NCBI RefSeq assembly: GCF_025118155.1
Contig: NW_026251402.1
Location: 1-64,000, forward strand
DNA: 64,000 bases
Origin: Cokeromyces recurvatus
Lineage: Eukaryota > Mucoromycota > Mucoromycetes > Mucorales > Mucoraceae
Direction: 5' to 3'
Each line of letters opens with the position of its first letter. The stretch's first letter is position 1. Under the pieces are notes generated by a model that was given only the letters and a program-made list of their open reading frames with translations, was not told the DNA's origin and searched no databases. Below are positions 35,407-47,928 of this stretch, in pieces. The position numbers and the translations under genes are program-made.

Positions 35407-35730
35407 GGCAATTGGATTATTGCGGACCTTGATGTACCTTGATATCATTTGAAGCGATCCGTCTCAACACTTTAACCGTAAAACGCGAGAGTAATATGTC
35501 AAGATTTGTAAACGCAGTAATCGATATATACTCTTGGTACATGAGAGGGGAGGGGTAAAGGGATATTGCTCTCTACTGATTTGATTCCTGACCGTACTTT
35601 TTCTGTAATTCAACTTGCTTGGTATATCCTGTTATATGTTAAGTACTCTTTCATCGTACATTCTTTTGATTTACTTGTTGAATTCTAAACTAATGCTTGC
35701 GGTAAACACAGATTTTCGTACAGGATCCTG
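35403..35730 (-). pseudogene. truncated Fanzor relic, minus strand (third copy of subtype B)
   Basis: On the minus strand from 35730 the frame reads QDPVRKSVFTASIS, which shares D-x-x-RKSVFTA with the RuvC-I block of the 9.9-kb copy. Downstream pieces read HITGYTKQVELQKKYGQE and LTAFTNLDILLSRF-like segments, paralleling the STKEYYQLTGS and LFDNINTSFNFY blocks. Stops and shifts break the frame, and the zinc ribbon and RuvC-III are missing. The matching terminal repeat lies at 35232-35285. The motif matches are short, so I rate this less sure than the 9.9-kb copy. Confidence 0.65.
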
Positions 35731-36484
35731 TAAAATATATATATATAGATATATATAACCCCAACTGATCTTGGTATCCACAAGATAATGGAAGCTTTGA
35801 AAAAAAAAAAAAAAAAAAAAACTGTGAATAACTGACTTTGATGCTTTGGTAAGACAATCAGCCGTTGATCATTCAAGATTTTTTTTTTCACATATATAAA
35901 TGGATAGTAGTAGTTGCAAGAGATCAAAGTCAATTACAGAGCTTTGTCTGTCGTTTTATTTTATTTATTTTCTTAAAGAATATCATGAGGTAGAGCTCTA
36001 CTTGTATCTAGCTAAAAGCATAATAATTTACAAAGAGCTTTGCTTTAATGATAATTTTGCACATTTTTGTTATTATTCTTTGTTTCACCTGTAGATAATT
36101 CTTCCTGATACAATTATCGTATGATACATTTCTTCTTCTTCTTCTCCTATTGCTGCTGCTGACACTGCCGTAATAGAAGGGAGATATGTAGTTTGACGAA
36201 TTCTCAAATGGTATCATGCATGCATGCATGCATTCATATCTAATATCTCTTTTGATATTTTAATAAACCTTAAGGGTGAAAAATTAAATCCATATATAAT
36301 ACTTTAATAATACAGACATCCTATTTTAATAAATGTTCATATCATAAAATACCTACTCGAGCCTGCACAAAATAATGCCCCTTGTGTTGGCATACCTTCA
36401 TCTAGAGTCAGATAAGAACTACAAGATCCTTTTAGTACATTTCCTTCTAATTGAATTATAGCTACTCAATAGAGTATTTTTGTC

Positions 36485-36524
<40 letters not shown>

Positions 36525-36814
36525 GAGAGGCATTATCTATAGAGTAGTTGAGGCAATATCACCCATCAAGCTGATATATCAGGTTAAAGCCAAAACGTTC
36601 TTTGTCCTTTAATAGGAAATAACGTTTAATTATTGAGTTATTCATGAACAAAAAAAAAGAAGAGATTAAAGAAAAAGAAAACGATTTTAGGCTTATTATG
36701 AGTGTGATTTATTACGTAAACATAGACATAATAATTTGCCTTTTTTTTTTTTTTTTTTTTTTTAATAATGCATAATTTTTTATTTATTTATTTTTTATTC
36801 TTTATTTATTTTAA

Positions 36815-37693
36815 ATGGAAAATTTTACTACAACAACAAAACGTAGAGCAAGTGAATCAAAAGCAAGTGAAGCATTAGCATTAATTAGGAATACTGATCA
36901 ACAAGGTCGAGTACCTCCTCCTTTACCTTATTTACCAGCTGATTATAGACCTTCTCCTGACAGTCCGCGCCATTTTCTCGTTTCCTCAACTCATCCTGCA
37001 TCTGTCCTTTTTGACATTAATAGTCAAACTGGCAGTAGTAATAGAAGGCAACGTTCTCATTCTATTGGATATCCTTTAGCTATTGAAAATACAGTTAATA
37101 GTTCCTCTTCCGTAACAAATAATACTAGTTCTTCAAATATAGAACATTATGAACTTGTTCCCTATCATGAATGGACCATCATTGCGTAATTCTTAGACTT
37201 TAAACAATATAAATGAACAGGAAAAAAAAAAAAAGACTAAAACTCTTGATTTATCTAGACGGAACCAGGAAAAAGGACAACTTGTATTATATAATCAAGA
37301 TAACCAATCTATTACTGTTCAAAATTATTTACCAAATCATTTTGGAGATATAAATACAGACAGGCCACTTCATGTAAGTATACAATCCTACTCTTTTCAA
37401 GAATTATCTATTAAGATTCTATTTGAACAAAGTTCAAGTCAAATGAAAAATTTTGTCCATATTGTCATCAGCCTATCCTATCTCCTTCAGGTCCAGAAAG
37501 AAGACTCAAGGTATATATTTATCAAAGAAAACGAATTTATTTAAAAAAAAAAAAAATTAACCATGGCCTTTATATATAATAAATGATAGACAGATGAGCC
37601 TGATTATATGGATCGTAATTATTTTAGATTATTAGCTTCTTCACAAGCTAATACTGCATCCAAGTAATTATTATTACTATCATCATCATTATC

Positions 37694-37724
<31 letters not shown>

Positions 37725-39802
37725 GATAAATTAATTGATTTATATGTCTATAGTTCACCTACTCGCTCAAGGTCAAATACTCTAAGCTCAGAATCAAATA
37801 AATCAGAGTCATTCAATAATCAAAACTTGAACGCAAATGCTTTTAATCAAGGTTATTATTCAAAGTTTTTTGTTGAAATAAACAAGTTGGGAAAGGGATT
37901 TCGTGGTAGCGTGTTTTTATGTGAGGTAAACGAAAAAAAAATAAAAAATAAAAATCAATGACTACTTTTTGGAGTAAACTTGATACATATATACACATAC
38001 ATATTAAATTCTAAATATTATATTATTTAGCATGTCTTGGATGGGGTCAAATTAGGAAAATATGCTGTGAAAAAAGTAGCTATTGGAAATAATCATCCAT
38101 GGCTTGTAAAAATGCTTCGTGAAGTTCATTTATTAGAAAGATTACGCCATCCAAATGTTGTAAGTTACAAGCACTCTTGGCTCGAGTATTGTCGCTTAAC
38201 ACCATTTGGTCCTGAAGTGCCTTGTCTTTTTATCTTGATGGAGTGTGCAAATGGAGGAAACCTTGAGGAATACTTTGAAAGAACAAAGACGGATAAGAAA
38301 TCAGAGAATCCAATGGAACCACAAAGGAGAAAAAAATCATCGAGTGAATTAAAAAGAGAAAGGATTAGAAAACAATATCAAGAACAAGCATCATTTGAAC
38401 AAGAACAAGAAATATCTGCTCCTATAAGCCATATTACTCGACGTTTATTAACAATGTCCGAGATTTGGTCATTATTTTTAGATATCGTACAAGGATTAGC
38501 ACACTTGCATCAACATAATATAGTTCATCGTGATTTGAAGCCACCCAACTTATTATTAAAATATGATGACCATAAAAGATATAATAGTTATCAGGGAATG
38601 TAATGTATCTAGAATAGATAGAATAGATGTATATGTAGTGTATTGACTTGCCTTATTAGTCCTAGAGTATTAATATCTGATTTTGGTGAATGCGAAGATT
38701 TAGATGAAAATTATGTAAATGATGATAATAGAACGGGTGCAACGGGTACATTAGAATTTATGGCACCTGAGCATGTTTGTTTAGATCTAAAAGGTCGAAA
38801 TACGGTGGAGTATGCTCCTGAAGCAGATATGTGGTCTTTGGGTATGGTTCTCTATTTTCTTTGTTATTCAAGGCTTCCGTATAATGTGATTGATGATGTT
38901 GACTTGTTAAGATCAGAAATTCTTTCATTCAAAGAGTAATGTAAAAAAAGAAAAGAAATTATGTGCAATGATTTTGTTTCTAATGTATGAACGTATTTTT
39001 TTTTGTAGAGTTCAATTTCCTGGTTCAAGATATGATATCTATAAAGATAATTCTAGTTTATATACAGAAGCAGTCAATGATCCAAATATAGTATCTGATA
39101 TACCCAATGAACTCAAATTATTAATTCGTATGTTACTTTCAACGGATCCCTCTAAACGACCTTCGTGTAATGAAATTTTATCAAAACTTCGTGCCTTTCG
39201 AATCGACAAGTCAACACCTCTTTATGAAGATATTCAACATAAATGGAACAATATCACCACAACAGCTCCTTCAACATCTTATGCTCGACCCTCAGCCTCC
39301 TCATTTACTTATCATCCAACTACTACTACTACTTCAAGGAAACCCTCTTTACCTTCAGTTCTATCTACTGATACTACTTCCTCCTCTATCATTTTTGATA
39401 CAGAAGATTCAAAAGAAACACAGGATTATTATCATTCTATAAAAAGGCCTATTAAGCATCGACTTTCATCATCTACTCATTCTACACCTCCTATTTCAGA
39501 GGATAAAGAGATGTATAGAGAAGGTATGAATACGACATTAAGAAAAAGACAACGACTATTGGGAGCTGAAGATAAAGAAGGAGAAGAGACAGTGATGAGT
39601 GATGCCGATGATATGAGAACCAAAGAAGGACAAAAGAGAGAAGAAGATATGATACATCAAGATTTATTATTAGTGAATAACATGTTAGAAGCATCACAAA
39701 GAAACCGTAGATTATTAGACTATCAATCTACTAAAGTGATTAAAACGATTACTGTTCTATTGAAGGTTTAACTAAGAAAAAGAACTTTAATGAATGAATG
39801 AT

Positions 39803-39837
<35 letters not shown>

Positions 39838-40032
39838 TTTTAGATTATTTCTTGTACTTATTCATGTTCACCTTATTCTACAAAGCCTAGTCTATTTTAC
39901 CCAGTCATCTTCTTTGCTATGCTCGATTTCTGGAGTGAATCCAATTCACCAAGTCTTTTATTACTTGTATTGCATATTGTTTTAATTATGGGCACCACTT
40001 TAATTTCAGGAGGTTTATGTGAAGCTTATTAA
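36815..40032 (+). CDS. IKS1: IKS1-type serine/threonine protein kinase
   Basis: Nine exons: 36815-37185, 37259-37373, 37433-37510, 37590-37663, 37754-37925, 38031-38599, 38660-38935, 39009-39765 and 39844-40032; 866 residues. The N-terminal part has EWTIIARNQEKGQLVLYNQD and a CPYC finger (KFCPYCHQPILSPSG), as in yeast Iks1. The kinase begins near residue 258: LGKGFRGSVFLC, lysine in YAVKKVAIG, LIHRDLKP-type loop IVHRDLKPPNLLL, DFGECEDL, and MAPEH. A long basic insert splits the N lobe and the C lobe. The last exon encodes hydrophobic stretches (ILFYPVIFFAMLDFW-like, LLLLVLHIVLIMGTTLI), suggesting a membrane-anchored kinase. Biological role of the family is poorly known. Confidence 0.9.
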
Positions 40033-40188
40033 TGACTGACTGAGAGAGTGTTTATTATTATTTATTGTCTATAATTTGAATTGAATTAAATATCCTCCAT
40101 TTATTATTATTATCATGATTTACATACAGAGTATTCAACACTATTATTATATAAGAAATAAGGGGAAAAAGGAGGAAGTTTGTTTTTA

Positions 40189-41436
40189 TCATTTATTTAA
40201 CGACAATTCATTAGTAGTAGTAGTAGTAGTAGTTGACTCCTCTTGATTTACTATCTCAGAGGCATGACTGGTACCTGAATGATTCATTTTTACTTGAAGT
40301 GCAGCACTACAAAGTTCAGTTAAACGATCAAACTTTGTATTATCATCATCATCATCATCATTATTTTCCTTTTGATTTGTGTCCTCTGATGGTGGTAAAT
40401 AAGAATCAGATACCTCTGCTAAAGAACTATTTTGATGAGAATCATTTACATTCGTTGTGTCAGATATTTCTATCTTTTTACTCTTGTTGTTGTCATTACT
40501 ACTATTACTACTATTACTACTAGTACTACTACTACCGTTACTATTTGCAGCATTTTGAAGAGCATTGACAACTTCCTGATGAGGGTAAATAGCAGAAAAG
40601 ATAGGAAGTACACACTATAATTGAAATAGAATAAATGATGTCAATTCTATTTATCATTTTAAATTATGTATATATTTATATATAAAGAAATGATGACATA
40701 CTGCATAGGTACTATACGAATCATAAGCAGCAGCAGCAGCTTGAGTATATTGACTTAATTGTGAAGGAAAAGTGGTCGTAAAGACATGACTAGCGTTATC
40801 AGTTGATGCTTCCTGATCCATAGAAGAAGTTGCATTTGTAGAAGGGGATAAGGAATCTTTATGGGTAGGTTTCATATGTGTAGAATAGTCTATTATACAT
40901 ACATATATGCAAGCTTAAAAATAGTTTACATCTAGTCACCATCATCAAAAAATTCACTTACCGTTCGATTTCTGTCTTTTCTTATAAGGACCACGTTTAA
41001 TGCCTTTTTTACGTTCCTTTCTTACCGAACTAACACAAGTACCTGCAATACCATATTTAATACATCTAGGACAAGGTCTTGCATCATCACATTTCTTACA
41101 AGCCCTTTGACAGTTGGCTAAATAAAAATAAAAAAGTTAAAAAAAAAAGGAGAAAGAGAGAGAGAGAGAGAGAGACATGTCGTCATCAGTTTTTTTTTTT
41201 TTTTTTTTTTTCCTCAAAAAATAATATTTACTACAAGCATTTTTTACTTGAGTTCGTTTATTAGTGATAATACTATTTTGTTGACCAAAGGAAGTCATTG
41301 ATACGTCATTATTATTGGCTGAAGTCTGTATAGGTAATAGAGTTGAAACATTCATGGTAGGAGAAGAAGTGTTTACAGTTGCTGTTGTAGTAGCGGATGG
41401 ATAGTTTGGTGCGTGATATGTTGGAGCAGACTGCAT
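40189..41436 (-). CDS. Zn2Cys6 zinc-cluster transcription regulator
   Basis: Four exons, 41436-41232, 41117-40962, 40889-40702 and 40614-40189, give 324 residues. The zinc cluster straddles the first intron: KNACTNCQRACKKCDDARPC, then RCIKYGIAGTC, six cysteines in order. A basic linker (RKERKKGIKRGPYKKR) follows, typical of this fungal subfamily. The rest is Ser/Thr/Asn/Asp-rich, including poly-Ala, poly-Asp and poly-Thr encoded by trinucleotide runs, and looks like an activation region. No fungal-specific MHR domain is seen; the protein is shorter than classical Gal4-type factors. Target genes unknown. Confidence 0.88.
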
Positions 41437-41988
41437 CTAATAAAATTTACAAATATGTTATTAAGAAAAAAAAACAAAAAAAAGGGCGCCGCTATAAACT
41501 GACTCTGAATGATTTCATTTTATTTTATTTTATTTTTTTATCAAAAAAGGGGAGAAGAAGAAGAAGTGGAAAGGTCCTCTTTAAAACAATATTCATTATT
41601 TTATATTGTTTTATTCTATTTTTATTTCATAAATCATACCTCTTCTTTCTGTATTTTCTTGTTTTATAAATAAATAAAAAAAAAACGAAAGAAAAAAGAA
41701 GAAGAAGAAAAGGACTAAAAAAAAAAAAAAAAAAAAAAAAATAATTACAAAAAAAAAAACAAAACAAAACAAAAAAAAAGTACACGTCTGAGTTTTAAAT
41801 AATGGTAGCAAAAGCAACTACAGCTTTTTTTAAATTGCAACAATAGCGTACACACACACATGTATATAAATAAATAAATATATACATATATACACCACTT
41901 TATGACTATTATTTTTTTTTGTGATATATAAACAGGAAAAAAAAAAGCAAAATAGGGTATTATGAAACTTATACACATGTACATTTGG

Positions 41989-42281
41989 TTAGGTTTGCTG
42001 AACTACTTTTTCATATCGTTTTTGAAGAGATTCAATTACTATTAAAAAAAAAAAAGAAAGGAAAGGTCAATTATTATGTGTAAAAATTTGAATAAAATAC
42101 AATTACAATCTTGAATAATAAAACGATCTTCTACAGAAATGGTTGTTTCATCAGGTACAATCAATATGGCTTCTAATAATAATATAGATTCTTGATATTT
42201 GATTTTACAATGATATAAATCTTCACCAATAAGTTGATTTACAGCCGCAGCTCGACTCTATTTATAATATAAGTTCTCTGT

Positions 42282-42335
<54 letters not shown>

Positions 42336-44238
42336 CACCATGTCTATTGCTTTATCATATAGTATCTTTTCAATAATACAAAAATTAGTTTCTACAGAAT
42401 AGCTTAATATTGAACTTCGATTCGTATAAAGATATAATTTTCTATTTATCCAATCTAAAAAGGCCGCTTCTTTTAATGATCTCTGTTGTTGTTGCAGTTC
42501 AATAAATTCCAAAATTCTTTTTAATAAAAAAATAGTTTTTAAAGTAACTAAATAGGCTTCCTCTGTAAAGACTTTATCTAGAGGATGTTGTTTATGTTCT
42601 TTATATTTCTCATCTGCAAAATTCATCACTACTTTACTCACATCCATCAGCTTTTTTAATTCATTTCCTGCAAATATATTCATCACTTCAAATGGTGGTT
42701 TCATCATCATCATTTCATCTTCTTCTGTCTGTAAGGGTGGTGTATTCATTCTTTCTTCAAATATAGTAGATGATGAAGAAGAAGGAAGTGAGGATGAAGA
42801 TTTATCATGACTAGTACCACCAAATAATTTGAGAGAAGCCATGGAGATAGCTCTCGTTAAGATGGATCCATTTGAAGAACTTGTACTACTATTTGATCTA
42901 TTGACTTTGATCGAATGATGATCTCCTCTAGGCTGATCCATTGAGTGACTTCGATGCATCGTGAAGGGTGCCCCTGACAACGGTAGTGATGATGATGATG
43001 ATGATGGTGGTTGTGATAGTGATGGTGGTGATAGTCCTGATTCTATCACTACATATTCATCTTCTACATTAATTGGATCATTTTCCTTTATCGCTAACAT
43101 CTCTTCTGTTGCTGCTTCTCTTAATTCATCTTTCTTGAGGATAAGATGAACATAATGGCAAAATGCTTCACAAGAGGCTCTTTCGACTGGATTCTTTTTT
43201 AATAACACTTTAACTAGATCCTTTAATTCAATACTAAATACATGCATTGTTTCAACAAAATTGATTTGATCGTCATAACGTTGTACCATATCATAAAGTT
43301 CAACATGTGTACTAGCAGGAAATAATGTATGTCCAAACATAAGTTCATAGATGACAACCCCTAAACTCCATAAATCTACTTTTGCATCATAGTGTTGTCT
43401 ATTCAGTATTTCAGGTGCCATATAAAGTGGTGAACCGCAAACTGAATTCGCTAAACATGTCTTGGGCAAGATTTTAGCAAATCCAAAATCAGCCAATTTG
43501 ATATCCGGTAATATAGTATGATTTAAAGGTGATACAAGTAATATATTCTGTCAAAATGATGAACACACATACACACATAGGTAGCCCTTTTTTTTTTTAT
43601 TTTATTTATTTATTTATTTACCTTGGGTTTAATATCACGATGAATTAAGTCATGGTCATGCAAATATTTTAAAGCAGAAGCTATAATCATATTATATCAT
43701 TTAATTTTATTCTTATTCAATTAATGATAATAATAATAATAATAAAACTTACCAAATTGCTTTAAAAAATGAAGAATAACATCTTCAGACATACCACGAC
43801 ATTGATAGGTTTCCTTTATTAAGTCATGCATGTCTCCCATTGAACAATATTCCATAATAAGATATGCATGGCTGTCTGTTCTCTGTGTTTTAAAAAAAAT
43901 AAAATAAAATAAAATTTAATTCCATTGTATTAACTCAGTGTTCTATATAAGCATACAATATAGTCATCATAACCAATAATATAAGGATGTTGAATTGATC
44001 TCATAATGTTGATTTCCATTTCAATGTAACGTAATTGATTCTTATTTACTTTCTTTTGACTGATTGCTTTAATAGCTACAATCTTTTTTGTATACTTTTT
44101 TTTTTTTTTAATATGCAAAAGTATTTATTCAATTATTATTATTTTCACCTTATGCTTTGCTTTATAAACAACAGCAAAGGAACCTTTTCCAAGCTTTTCT
44201 TTTATTTCATAAAATCCTATTGTTTTAGAATGACTCAT
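41989..44238 (-). CDS. ATG1: Atg1/ULK autophagy kinase
   Basis: Seven exons: 44238-44149, 44082-43957, 43882-43753, 43680-43622, 43547-42339, 42257-42107 and 42038-41989; 604 residues. The kinase occupies residues about 8-270: IKEKLGKGSFAVVYKAKHK, IVAIKAI, LIHRDIKPKNILL, LADFGFAKIL, CGSPLYMAPEIL. A Ser-rich linker follows. The C-terminal about 110 residues form the tandem-MIT region (ILYDKAIDMSRAAAVNQLIG, YHCKIKYQESILLLEAIL), which binds Atg13 in known Atg1 proteins. It is shorter than yeast Atg1 (897 residues), mainly through a shorter linker. Atg1 starts autophagosome formation under nutrient stress. Splicing the last two small exons is needed to complete the tMIT domain. Confidence 0.93.
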
Positions 44239-44459
44239 TGTTAAAATGTAAAGAAAGATAAATATGAATTTATTTAATTTTTTTTTCTCAAAAATAAAAT
44301 AAAGGAACATAAAAATAAGGGCATCATGTGAGTGCATATATAAATATATTTATTTGGGTTCTCTTATCATCCATTTCAAGTCATTTGATAAATGTAAATT
44401 GTTACTAGGACAACGACTAAATAATAATTGAAATTAAAAGTCAGTTGTTCATTGATAAA

Positions 44460-45959
44460 TTAGGATAATTGAATATGACAAAAGGCTTCTTGATAGTCCA
44501 CAGAATTAAAAGCCCAAGCAACGCAATAGTGAGCAGATAATAAATGCCATTCTTCAAGTTCATCCAGCATCTCTAATTTTGATATTCTATGGTTCTATAA
44601 ATTAAATACTTCAATATTCATTTTTTTTTTATACAAGTTCATTTTACCTTGACATTTCAGCTCTACTCAAATATGTATCATGAATGGTATTCATATCGAC
44701 TGCCTTTGCATTCTGCCAGCCCAAGTCTTTAAAACGTCTTTCTTGATGAGTTAAATCAGGAAATGCATAGATCCCCTTTAATTCAATATTTCGATTTCTT
44801 AGGTTTCGAATCATTATTTTACCAAACGCATCCTCGGGTCGAATTTGCTCATATAAAGTAAACATTGTATTTTTCATGTAATCTGTAATCCACTTTAGAA
44901 TATGTGTTGAGTCTTCAGGGGGAAGATAAATAAAGACGCATTCAGATAAAAATAAGGTAGGTGCTCTAATTAATTAAAATGATAAGACTTTTGTCGCATA
45001 TATATATATATTGTGTGTGTGTGTATATATATGTGTGTGTATGTGTTTTTTTAACCTACTGAAAATCTAATCCAGCATCTATTAATCTCTTTGAACACGT
45101 TGTCCATTCTCTTAAATCACCACCTAATAGACAATAATCTGGACTTTTTAAATCCATTCCTCCTCTTTCAATTTTTACTTGATTGACATTGTCTAAAAGA
45201 TGAAGTAATTCTTTATGCTTTTTTATCATCATTGCCTTTTTCATTGTAATTTCAGGAAAGTCAACTTCAAAATAGCGCAATAACTGATCTGACAGTTGCA
45301 TATTGTCTTTATCTAAATAACCTGACTATATAATCTTTTTAATATGTATGTCTTTTCTTCATCATCATCTTCTCCTCCTCCTCTCCCTCTCCCTTCCTCT
45401 TTTTTTTTTTTTCTTTCCGTTATAATCTTACTTTGATATTAAAGTATCTTGTATCAAATCCTGCGCCTAATGTTACAATTTGCTTTTTAGGTCCTTGCAT
45501 ACTTAAAAATTGAGATATAATTGAATCAATAGAATAACAACGAAGAAAAGTTCCTTTTTATATATATAATAAATAAGTCTAATATTGCTCTAGTAAATGC
45601 ACTCTCTTCTCATTCCTTTGCTCGTGGAGATTTTCTCGTCCTCGATCTCTTTCTATCATTCCCTCTTTTTATTATTATTATATTATTCTTTTACCTCTAT
45701 TGATAATAGGTAAACGTCGAGTAGCGCGTTTAACAAAGAAATGAACAAAAGGATCCTTAATATATCCTAAATTAACAGCTGATCTGATGAAGAATATATA
45801 TTTATAAATGTATATTTATATAAAAAGAAAGTAAATAAATGGATTCAAGTTCTTTTTTTTTTTTTCTTATAAATTAAATAATTACAATCTACTGACTGTA
45901 GCATCATCATTAGTCCCTTTTACAATATCGTCATTTGTTTTAACCTCATCATGAAACAT
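44460..45959 (-). CDS. PPM1: leucine carboxyl methyltransferase for PP2A (PPM1/LCMT1)
   Basis: Six exons: 45959-45886, 45783-45695, 45553-45432, 45325-45060, 44965-44648 and 44586-44460; 331 residues, the usual length. Conserved blocks are GTNDDATVSRLSAVNLGYIK, DPFVHFFVKRATRRLP, the SAM site QIVTLGAGFDTRYF, the beta-4 segment YCLLGGDLREW, and LFLSECVFIYLPPEDS. The C-terminal WHLLSAHYCVAWAF also fits. It methylates the C-terminal leucine of the PP2A catalytic subunit, favouring assembly with B-type subunits. Upstream of its start the gene faces the TRM61-type gene across about 290 bases. Confidence 0.94.
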
Positions 45960-46245
45960 GTTCAAGTTTTTTTATTTTTTAATGTATAAATGTGAAAAAT
46001 ATATATTATACATTCCAAGGTTTTATATATATACCACGAGTTTGTTTAAATAATATATAAATGGTTGTCTATTTTTACCCAATAAAAATGAAAGGATGAT
46101 CGTTTATTAGTTGGTTCGCTACATGAAAAAATAAATAAAATAAAACACTCCCCCCCTCCACCCTAACCGTCCTGCTGCTTCCCTATTGTTGTAATCCCCT
46201 CTTCTTCTTCCCTCCCCCCCTTAATTTCTTTTTTAGCTTGATCTT

Positions 46246-47449
46246 ATGCGTGTAATCATAAAACGATCATTTCAATCTATTACAAGATCAATACGACATT
46301 ACAGTACTTTCGAGGTTGGTGATTTTTGTATGTTACGAAAAGTACGTTCAGATAAAAAGATGTTTATTGGACCTTTAGAACATGAAGGTAAAAGAGATGT
46401 TCAAAGAGGTATCATTACCCATGACGCTATTATTGGAAAAAAACCAAGGACAGTTATAAAGACACATAATGGTAATAAAAAATGGTTATATCCTTTCTTT
46501 TTTTTTTTTTCTGTAGACATTAATCATACATTTATTCTAGATGCTGCTGCTTATATGGTACATTTTCCTACATTAGAAGAGTAAAAAAAAAAAAAAAAAA
46601 AAAAAAAGCAAACACATAAAAAGCTTTCCTTTTTAAGAAATTCACTAGAGTTTATAAATATATATTATAGCTATGTATTAAATGTACCTAGAGAATGCAC
46701 ACCTATTTATCCAAAAGATGCTTCAGCTATTGTATGAATATAAACTGCATACTATTTTTTTTTATTTTTTTTTAAAAAAAAAGTAGAGGGAATCAAAAGC
46801 TAAACCAAATTATACAAAATAGGTACAAATGCTAGATTTAGAACCAGGACATAGAGTCCTTGAAGCAGGTACTGGGAATGGATCATTGACATTATATTTA
46901 GCAAAGGCAATTGCAGGAGGAGAGGGAGGTCAAGTTGATACTTTTGATATTCGAGAATCCCATTCCAATTTAGCTAGAAAAAATGTCAACAGATATTCAC
47001 GTGGAAAATACAGTTCAATGGTGAGATTTCATTTAGGTTCAGTTGGAGAAGAACTAAGATCAAAGAATAAAGAGGAAGAAATATATGATGGAATGGTATT
47101 AGATATGCCAGAACCTCATGAAGAAATTCCTCGTATTTTACCATTTCTTAAAAACGATCGTTTCCTCGTTTGTTATTTACCCAACATGACTCAGGTATTA
47201 AAGTTGGCTGAGACTATACTTGATTTACCGTTCATGATGGAAAGTTGTATTGAAGCTGAATGGAAAGAATGGGAAGTCAGAGCGACTCAGATAAGAAATA
47301 AAATAAAACAAGATCAGGAAGAAAAAGAGGATGAAAAGCCAGTAGCACCCATGAATGCTGCTTGGATTTGTAGACCAAAGAACTTTGATGTGAAAGGTCA
47401 CACTGCATTTCTTGTCAAGTTGAGGAAATCAGTCACCGTTATTACATAA
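46246..47449 (+). CDS. TRM61-type tRNA (m1A58) methyltransferase, probably mitochondrial
   Basis: Four exons: 46246-46471, 46517-46580, 46671-46731 and 46823-47449; 325 residues. The first intron is a multiple of three without stops. The N terminus MRVIIKRSFQSITRSIRHYS is Arg/Ser-rich without acids, a probable mitochondrial presequence. The core shows GIITHDAIIGK, the fungal/bacterial TrmI-like PRECTPIYPKDAS, the SAM motif VLEAGTGNGSLTLYLAKAI, VDTFDIRESH and DGMVLDMPEPHE. Cytosolic Trm61 works with Trm6; the presequence suggests instead a TRMT61B-like single-subunit enzyme for mitochondrial tRNA. That assignment is an inference. Confidence 0.88.
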
Positions 47450-47555
47450 AATGCTAGACTTTATAAGTAGAAGAAGTTACCTATAAATACCAGTAATTTT
47501 TTTATTATTATTAAATTTTATTATTATCTACTTTTTTTTTTTTTCTTCTTCCCTT

Positions 47556-47856
47556 ATGCAACTCACTTATTCAACAAAAAGAATAAATATAGCAAAGCAT
47601 ATGAAAAGTGTTGCTGTGGATGAAGAATCTCCTTTACCATTTAATAACAATAAAAAACATATGTTACAACCTATTACAGATTATTCACAGCGTATAGGGA
47701 AATCCCTACCTTATATTTCCTCCAAGGTATAAATAGTACACTGATTTTTTTGTAAGGAAAAGTAATTTGACATTTATGTAGCAAAATAGAAGACGAGTAA
47801 ATGAAAAAGAGCCTTTTTTAAATAATAGCAAATCAAAATCAAGTATTTTAGTATAA
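47556..47856 (+). CDS. small basic protein, function unknown
   Basis: Two exons, 47556-47726 and 47782-47856, separated by a 55-nt GT-AG intron, give 81 residues (start MQLTYSTKRINIAKHM, end SKSKSSILV). It is basic and Ser/Asn/Lys-rich without a visible domain. The in-frame intron with good sites is the main evidence. It lies only 72 bases upstream of the ferritin start, so it could instead be part of that gene's 5' region. Family not recognised. Confidence 0.45.
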
Positions 47857-47928
47857 AGTTTTCTTTTTCTTTTCTTTTCTTTTTTTTTTTTCTTCTTCTT
47901 TTTTATACACATATACGATAAATAAACT

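Larger units (their letters stand above)
34691..36814. other. 2.1-kb gene-poor stretch with Fanzor relic and homopolymers
   Basis: No intact gene. It contains the inverted Fanzor/TIR relic at 35232-35730 and long T runs at 35361-35402, 36487-36522 and 36741-36762. It also has a (tgca)n microsatellite near 36215-36232. A minus-strand open stretch at about 36345-36475 (VAIIQLEGNVLKGSCSSYL, then DEGMPTQGALFCAG) looks protein-like but is isolated and unrecognised. Confidence 0.5.

Noticed and set aside
45001..45055. TG/TA alternating repeat considered as a Z-DNA or recombination element
   Set aside because: It is an ordinary microsatellite inside an intron of the PPM1 gene.
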